From the NCBI GenBank assembly GCA_026874595.1, contig CM049318.1, forward strand, positions 51,800,750 to 51,864,749: a DNA stretch of 64,000 bases, written 5' to 3'. Positions 37,461 to 46,847 of the stretch are shown piece after piece. The notes under the pieces are model-generated. The model did not search any database. It had not been told where the DNA came from and saw nothing but the letters and a program-made list of their open reading frames with translations. Each line of letters starts with the position of its first letter. Within the stretch, counting starts at the first letter, position 1. The stretch comes from Sipunculus nudus. Taxonomy: Eukaryota > Annelida > Sipuncula > Golfingiida > Sipunculidae. A program made the translations under genes and the position numbers.

Positions 37461-40400
37461 CGGCTAAAGAACTTCATTCAAAGTTAATAGAACACACATA
37501 CACATACACACACACATATATATATATATATATCTTATCTTATTTATATATAATGTTCAATAAATAATAATCAATTACCGAATTATCGATATTAACATTT
37601 CTTCTAATATTCAGTTCTTATATCATCATTATGAACAAGGATCTCTCAAGACAAATTCAACTGCCGAGCCGATCTAGTTTTTTAAGTAGTATTAATGGAA
37701 CGTGCAGGATTAATTCTACTGACCATTTTCATAACCAGGCCACAAGTGTAATTCAGGTCTTCCTGTCAAATTCTTCAAATATTCCGACACTCCGGCGAAT
37801 GTCTGAGCCGTGGTCGATCTAAAATAGAAAAGGTCCGGGCGTTTAACATCCTGTTTCATATTATTAGTATTATTGTAAACGTAATATATATCATCAATGA
37901 GATCAGAAGCGTACATTCTATGCTTGAAGAATTAGAGTGTCCCTCATTAATCTTGAGGCACGACGCCGTTTTAGTTACCTATGCAAGTTTTATGGGATAG
38001 TATATGGCCTTATAGCTATTGAGTCTGAAGCATACCGAATTCCATCTCACTCCCGCGCCCTGGCTTATCGGCAGAAGGACTTGTCAGATCGCGACTCAAT
38101 AACATCCACGCTTCCAGAGTGGAACGCCCTCAGCAGCATTGTGGTTGAATCCCAGACCAATGAACGGTTAAAATCTAAACTAACCAGGGAGTTCTGCAAA
38201 AATGGACAGCTGAGTGGTAAAACGCTCGGCCTTCTACGCTTGCGACCCGGGTTCGATTCCCGGTGTGGCTATGAGAATGAGTTTAAGTGGCCCGTCCAAG
38301 GTCGGTGGCTTACTCCTAGACCTCCGGTTTCCTCCACCCTTACCGACTACCGAGCGCCAACATCCGTGCCATGGAGACTGTTTCGTATTAGTTATTATAA
38401 CTAGTTGTACAACTTTCCATATGTATTCTTTCATATGCAACATTTATATATACTTTAGCATTTTTACAAGAATTCCTCATGCACCTATACTTATTTCTTG
38501 CCGTTGTAGATATTATTGTTTCAGGATGTACACCTCGAGCGATGACCAACAACAAAAACATACAAAAAAATAAAAAAAGAAACACCCCAAATTTTCCCGG
38601 CAAGTACTACACATTTGTTCTGTGTTTCCTGTAACAAACATAAAAATGGGTTTGTGGAGACCCTCATACAGGACTTTGGTAAAGGGAGGGAGCACAACAC
38701 AGTGATATAGGTGACCAACTGAGCCGGGAATTCTAGTAGACACTGTAGTGTTCGTGACAAGAACACATATATCAACAACACTCTAGACCCGATAATTACA
38801 CGCTGAGCACACAATGTCACGTTAACACCACTCAACAAGATTGCGATCACTCACAGGAATGTCTTCCCATGATGCACTGCGGCTACCGTAAAGTCCAATA
38901 AAACATTACCTTTAAGCATACCTATCGCCTGCATAAAAATAGAGGAATAATCGGTGCAAATCGCAAGTGCCGGGGCTTTTTAATTTCTAAATCCATCCTC
39001 TGCATGCAGTAGCCAGTATGGGTTGGCCATCTTATCACAAGACCCCTCCCCTCCCTGGCATTTTTAGCTCAGCTGACTGTAAGTCAACTGAGGTATAGGA
39101 ATGGCGCTTTTATCCGTCGTCGGTCCGGGGCGTCCGGCTGTCCGCAGGCCACAAATCGTAACTGCTGGACCAAGAAACTTCTTTGTGAATATCCTTGGAG
39201 GTCAATAAAAAATCTCCTTGGAAACCTGAAATTAGGTCACTGCGACCTATATCCTCCGAGCTATGGGGCTTGAAAGTAACCCCCCCCCCCCGAATAATCA
39301 AAAATATAATGCAAAACCTCCAGTATCTTGATAATTTATGCATGGATTGTCATGAATCTTAACTTGAATACTAACCATGACTAGTTTTGTCAGTTCCCGA
39401 AAAGTGGTGGGGTCACCTGTATTTTTTTGTAATTTTAACGAATATTTTAAATTTTTTTTACTATAAAATGACAACAATCATGTCAGTTTCTCAGCTGTAA
39501 TTACATCTAGTGTCTAAAAACCTGGTGTGTTTATTGATCACAAGTGGATGCCATATAGTTATCACCCTGTCTGTCTGTCTGTCTGTCTGTCTGTCCATTC
39601 GTCCATCCACACAAATTTGTTTCCAGATGATAACTCCAGGTTGTATTGACACATGGATTTTAAACTTGACTTACATATGGCCCACCACTTAAAGAAGAAC
39701 CTATATGATTTTGGGGTCATGAGGTCAAAGGTCAAGGTGACAGGACTCACTTTTTAAAAAAGATTATGGCTGCATTTTAAGCCAAGCTTTTAATCCCAAA
39801 CTTTCCATTTTGCACATTTAGCTGACTTGCCATTATGGGGAGAGCATATATGAATTTGGGGTCACATGGTCCAAGGTCACAGGGGCCATCTGTTCACAAA
39901 TTAGTTTCCAGATTATAACTCCAGTTTTGTTTGACATATTGGTTTCAAACTTAACTTATAAATGACTCACCACTAAAGTAAGAGTCGTGTGGATTTTGGG
40001 GTCCAACGGTCAAAGGTCGTGGTCGCAGGACTCATTTCTTTAAACAAGTGACCCATGGGTCATGACGCTCAGCTGCCAAGCATGACCTGTGACATCATGG
40101 GCTGAGATTCACAACTTCCAGTCAAATTTTGAAGAACCAATTTGCCAATTTGTTGAAATTTTCTACGACAACAGAAATATATATCACCTATGTCTGGTTA
40201 AAACACAGTGAATTGATGGTCTGAGGAAAATGTATGATTGTTAAGGTATCCAGAACTATTCCCACAGCTTACTTGATACCTGTCAGTCTCAAAAGGAACA
40301 CCACAAAGGGCAAATATAAGATCAAAATATATAGCAAACAAGTGACCCATGGGTCATGACGCTCAGCTGCCAAGCATGACCTGTGACATCATGGACTCAG

Positions 40401-43400
40401 ATTCACAACTTCCAGTCAAATTTTGAAGAACCAATTTGCCAATTTGTTGAAAATTTTCTTTGACAACAGAAATATATATCACCTATGTCTGGTTAAAACA
40501 CAGTGAATTGATGGTCTGAGGAAAATGCATGATTGTTAAGCTATCAGGAACTATTCCAACAGCTTGCTTGAAACCTGTCAGTCTCAAAGTAACACCACAA
40601 AGGGAAAATATAAGATCAAAATATATAGCAACAAGTGACCCATGGGTCATGACGCTCAGCTGCCAAGCAGGACCTGTGACATCATGGACTGAGATTCACA
40701 ACTTCCAGTCAAATTTTGAAGAACCAATTTGCCAATTTGTTGAAAATTTTCTATGACAACAGAAATATATATCACCTATGTCTGGTTAAAACACAGTGAA
40801 TTGATGGTCTGAGGAAAATGCATGATTGTTAAGCTATCAGGAACTATTCCAACAGCTTGCTTGAAACCTGTCAGTCTCAAAGGAACACCACAAAGGGCAA
40901 ATATAAGATCAAAATATATAGCAAAAATCAAGGAAATACATGCAAGAATTATTGAGAAACAGGTGCTTCTGTATGAATTTTTATTCAATACAAGCCAACT
41001 GTACTGCACTTTTATAAATGATGGTAATATTTATTCAGAAATATTTGACCCAATCCTTTACAAGATTGCATAAATATACATCCAACTGCATTCACTTTAA
41101 CTGTTCTTGAGATAATATATGATCAAAAGGAATTAAAAGATGGTTGCCTGGTGGCCATATTGGACTTCTGACAAGTCTGAAATCAGAAAACAAACATTCT
41201 CTAAATCGGACCAAACATTAAAGAAAAATTACTGAAACTGCACTGAAGAAAGAATTTCTAAGGTGGCTAACTGGCAGACATAATGGATTTCTGACAAGTA
41301 TGACATTTGATATCCCACATTCTCCAATAAGAGACCAAACTTGGGGCAAATTATCCAGTAATGAATGCCCAAAATAATTCAAAAGGCATGTCCAGGCCCT
41401 CATATCAGATTTATAGATATGCAATTGTAAAAAGTGTAAGTCCAATATTTTTTATTATCACTCTGCTTTTCAATGGGGTCAGCAGGGTAGGTAAACTGCC
41501 ATACCTGAAAGAAAAGAAATGCAGAAAGCATGACTAAGAGTCTTGAAATAAAACAAAAAGCCATCCTAAATCAAGGTACACATCCACATATTATGAGAAC
41601 AAACACTTGCTTTTATATGTGGTGATATATATTAAAATATTCAGATATCTAGGAAACTAAGTTTATTGCTAGGATTCCATAAAATAAACTGCAAAATGTT
41701 CCCATCATCTTATAAATCAGTAGCTAAACCTTAATACTATACTCTCATAGTTTTAATGCCTGGCTGAAGCATTCTGACAACAGTGTTTTTGTTATGAAGT
41801 GACGAGGTACTTATAACTGAGCCTTATCACTTAATAGGCTGATACAAAAGGGAGTCATATGTCACCAGTGTCACTCACAATTACAGCCACACAGGGAGAT
41901 GTACCAGCTGGAGTGGGATGGTTATATATACAAGAAAAATAGAGATGGTCTATAAAATAAGTAATTGTGAACATCCCTGACCTATGACCTTGGCCTTTTG
42001 CCCATATATCAACTGGATTCTTTCTAAATGATGGGTAACTACTAACCACTTAAATCTGGTGTAATTTCTTGGCAACCAATGGGTGAATAACTTTGACCTG
42101 CAACCTTTAACCTGCTGACCAGCTGACCCCAAAATCAATAAGTTATTTATTCAAGCAAAAGGACCCATAAATATGAAGTTTGAGTCAAACTGAGTGATGA
42201 ATAGATGTGGCATATGTGAAAGACTGAAGGTTTGGGTTGAACAGTTACACTTGAAATATGCTCACAAGCATTTAGAACAATTAAATATTGTGACCTTGAC
42301 CTTTGACTTTTTGACCTCAACATCAATAGGCTTCTTCCCTTATTGGTCGGTAAGCCATATATGACAGATGGAAGGTACAGATTGAAAAGTTTGCCTGAAA
42401 ATGACTCCAAGCAAGAAGTGGGTGCTGTGAACTTGACCTTTGACCTCAAAATCAACAGGTCTTTTCCCCTGTTGGCAGAGAAGCGATATCAGTGCTGGAA
42501 GGTTTGGAATGAAAAGTCTAGCTTGAAATGTGTCCACAACCTTTTCAAAGAAGTGGATCCTGTGACCCTGACCTTTGACCTCAAAATCTATAGGATTCTT
42601 CTCCAACTTAGTAGGTGAGCTATATGTGAAAAATCAAAGAATTGGGATGAAAGGGTTGGCTTAAAATGCATCCTGAGGCTTTTCAAAGAAGTTGGTTCTG
42701 TGACCTTGACCTTTGACCTTTTAACCTAAAAAAAATTATGGTTTTTCCCCTGTTGGTAGGTGAGCTGTATGTGAAAGATGGAAGGTTTGGGATGAAAATT
42801 TTGTCTCAAAGAGTTATTTCTGGGGGGTGCAAACACACCCCATAACTTCGAGAATATTGGTCGCAGTGACCAAATTTCAGGTTTGCAAGGAGATCTTTTT
42901 AAAACCTCTAAGACTGCATAGGGTTCATGGCCCTAGCCCCTACGGTTACGATTTGTGCCCTGCTAACGGACGGACGACCGGCCGGCCGGACGGCCGGCCG
43001 GACGGACAGACGGAAGGACGCCGGACAAAGACCCATCGCTATAGCCCAGCATGACTGAAAGTCAGCTGAGCTAAAAAGAATGCATACGCATTTGAAGCCA
43101 AACTTTTCATCCCATACCTTCCATCTTCAAGATATTGCTTACCTGCCAATAGGGGAAGATTCTAACTACATTAGAGTGAATCACTGAGGTTCTATTACGA
43201 GTTTACTATTATGCCATGACGCACCGGGGGGGGGGGGGGGGGGTTCGAGCTGGGGACCTTCAAATCCAGTGTCCAACGTCTAAACCACTAGGCTTTGTCA
43301 TACCACCCCCCCCCCCCTCCGACCCCTTCATGCAACTGTGCGATAATGGCAGTAAGCTAAGGATTGTACGCCCTTGGAAATAAAACCAGGGTCAAAAATA

Positions 43401-46400
43401 AATATTAGGTGCGGATCTCCGACTAACACTAACATTTTGCTTAAATATCAAATTTTGAAAATCATCCATAGTGGAAAATAAAACAAAAAATACAGAAGAA
43501 AGAAAAAAATATAAATCGATGGCTTGATTTGCACTCGGGGGGGGGGGGGGGATCTGAGGAGATCCACAAACAAAATTATTTTTACCCAAATGTGACTACA
43601 GAAATAAACTCATCAATTCCTATAGGCCGCTCGTCCCACAAGAGAGACATAATAACACGCTGCTGAGTTAACCTGTGTAACAATAAAGCAACATCCCACG
43701 ACTGGGCACAGAAGAAATTTCGTTTTACATGTATTATGCATGTGCAGTTAGGGGCCTAATAGCAGGGGGCGCGCGTATCGGGGGGAAGGGGGGGGGGGGG
43801 TGCTTCATCCTACTTTGCTTTTTATCATGAGAGGGAAACTTTCTAGAGAGTAATATCTCCTGATAAAATAAATGTACGATTGTATATAATAACAATATGA
43901 AAATATTAGTCATTTTTACGTCAAGTTTCATTACTTTACACTTTGTCCAGGTAAAAACTTTTACTCACGTTTTCAGTCTTAAAATGGTACAAAGATATTG
44001 AAAGTAGACTGATTCTATATAAATCTATATTATATTATATTATATTATATATATGTGAGTATATGTGTATATATATATATGTGTGTATATGTAACCAAAT
44101 GAAATGTGCTGCCAGTTAAAATGTGACCAATAACTATATTAACCTTACAGTAAGTAATTTCCAAGATTAAAAGTCATTATAATATTATAATCTTTATAAT
44201 AACGATACCAGCATCAGCCTTGTAGCCCTTGTTTCGTTCAGGTCCTCTCTCGGGCCTCTGGATCGTATAAGTATTGAGGGAGGGCACCTGGTAGTCAGTC
44301 TCGAGTGGCCTGCTGTTTTAATATATTTTAGTGTATGTGCATGGTGCGAACCTGTACGGCTTTAACATATTGATTAAACATCGTCTTAACATCTGTCTTG
44401 AGTTCGAGTTTTCATGAGAGAACCTGTGAGTCGGCAACCCCTGACAGTATATAAGGAGAATGCACACCCTGTCAGTGCGCGAATCTTCAGGCTGTAGTGA
44501 TGTTAAATTCATAAATGTCGCCGTTTCAGTAGTTACAAATGATAAATTTCAGTCGCTCCGCGACAGCTAAGTTATAAATGAATTCTAGTTTCACAATTCG
44601 GCATTCAAGCCGCTTCACTTATAGTATACATAATATTCATGTCAATGGAAGGAAGGAGGATTGACAAACAAGCAAGCAAACTAATACTAATACTTTCGAT
44701 TGAGAAAACCGACACAGACTTTTGAGCTGCAAACTATGCAAGTAGTTGTTACAAATGTCTATATGATTATAGTGAGTACAGTAGAGTTTTTCCTTATTAT
44801 GAAGTTCCATGTATTTGATATATTCCTCTCACAGAAATGTAAGCTAATACTGTGGGTATAAAGCAGATTTATTGGAATGTACTGTTAAGATATTGAGATC
44901 ATTAGAGTTTATCTGTCTCTGAAGTGCAGTGGGTGTATTCATCTAATCTAATACTTATAAAAGGAATTCGGTTCACGTCTGTTCGCAATGTTCTCTAACA
45001 CCGCGTTGTGTAGAATAGTGTGCATTACATCAATTTAAAGATTATTATGCCCGCAGTGACATAGGCGATATGAGAATAAATAATTTTTAACGTACATATA
45101 TTTTTGAGTGATTTTTCCGTTTTTACTGACTTGCACAGAGGTAAGACCGAGCAGAGCACAGCCGAACTGCCTTCGGCAATGACCGGAACGCATGCATTGT
45201 GGTCTTTCAACCTCAAACACTATTATTGTTCATATGAATAACGCTTGCTTTCAGTTAGGGATTTGAGCCTCTCGGGCCTTTCATTTGAACGAGGCTCTCA
45301 CCAACGTGCGTGTTCAGTAAAAGAGAAAAACACATGTTTCTCGCTTAAAAAAATGAAGGGTTCAACCCAGGAGGATTAGTGACAAAATCTAATTCAAGGT
45401 CCCAATTTCAGGAACAGGGGAGGGGTGCGGTGGGGTGGTGGCGGGGATTTCAGGCCTCAAGATTGGTCTGATAGAATAAAAAGAACGGTTTCGGCGGCTG
45501 AAAATTGGACACGGACCCTCTGCATGGAGTCCCATTGGGTCCGCTTCTGATACTTACAAAGTATGCATATTGCAGTTTCTTTCTTCAGGAACAGTTTCCT
45601 TGTACATACATTTAATTTAATCTTTCATGTGTTCCTCACATCGACCTATTCTTTATACGTCCAACGCTAGAAACCAGTAAAATATCATCCGAAATCTGAA
45701 TGCCCCCGCCTCTCATTCCGGTTCGCAATGTAAACATCATCACTAGCTAACCAGGTCTTCAAGGTAAACACGCCGGGGTATGATTTTTTTTTTGCCACGA
45801 GCACAGCGCCACAAAATAAAGGTAAAAAATATTTGTACATGTCTTATTTAGACAGTATCCCACTGAAAACCTGTATTTTCTTTTAACTTTAAGATTAAAA
45901 AATGAACCAACATTCCACATCTCAGTTAATACATCCCCAACCCCGGTAAAAAGCCCGGTATACCGGGTTTATCAGTTAGTATCACTATAATATGACTGCA
46001 GGGATTCACTCGGTATAGGCCTATAGGTCAGGAGGGGTTAATGTTTTGTTTGTTCATGTACTATATGTATGTCCTTGTGTGTAAGGCGTAACGCTCTGGT
46101 GAAGTATATAGGTGTCCTGTAAGAGATTTAACTTGGTGAAAGTACTGGCCAGTTAAGGGTAACACCCGGCCTTATGTTATAGTCCAGCTTTATGGCATTG
46201 CAGGTACCACCGAAACAGTAAAGCCAGGTTCATATAGGAACAAGCGGCGATACTCTGTGATTATTATCGCAGGGGAGAACCCAGGAAAGTGGTTAGTATA
46301 GTATTTAGAGTTGTTTTGTGTTAGATGAATATGTTGTGTTTAATGATACCATTATTCTTGTAATCTTTATTTGTGTTCATTAGTCACGACAACATTTATT

Positions 46401-46809
46401 GTAAAGATTGGTTGTAACTAATGTAATCTTACCAAACTTTAATATGTAATAGTTCAGCACGAACATTAATGTTCAAAGGGTCCAAACAGATCACTCACAC
46501 GCTACATGTATTGAACGGAAGTCGAGGTGATTGTCATTCAATTTATTACGCTGTTTTCTGAATACAGACAATATTTCATGTTGTGTCAAATTGAAATTAT
46601 AAGTATTTTTAATTACTAAGGTTAAACAAAGCTGATTATATGTTAAGTCTGTCTAATAATTCATTGAATTTGATTTGATTTGTCATATTGATTCGAAAGG
46701 AACGTTGGATTAAGTTTCTGTACTTTTTGTTACAGTGTTTTTTTGTCCATACTCAAGTTGTCGTAATAAAATGAGTCAAACCAATGAAGGTGTTGTCATC
46801 GAACCCCAT

Positions 46810-46847
<38 letters not shown>

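Noticed and set aside
35571-38275. Functional tRNA genes
   Set aside because: A and B boxes are present, but acceptor stems do not pair; these are tRNA-derived SINE heads.
38388-38603. Hydrophobic minus frame considered as the receptor signal exon
   Set aside because: It has no ATG at the start, and its only donor (GTGTAC) gives a phase that does not fit exon 2. Exon 1 at 47121-47173 fits exactly.
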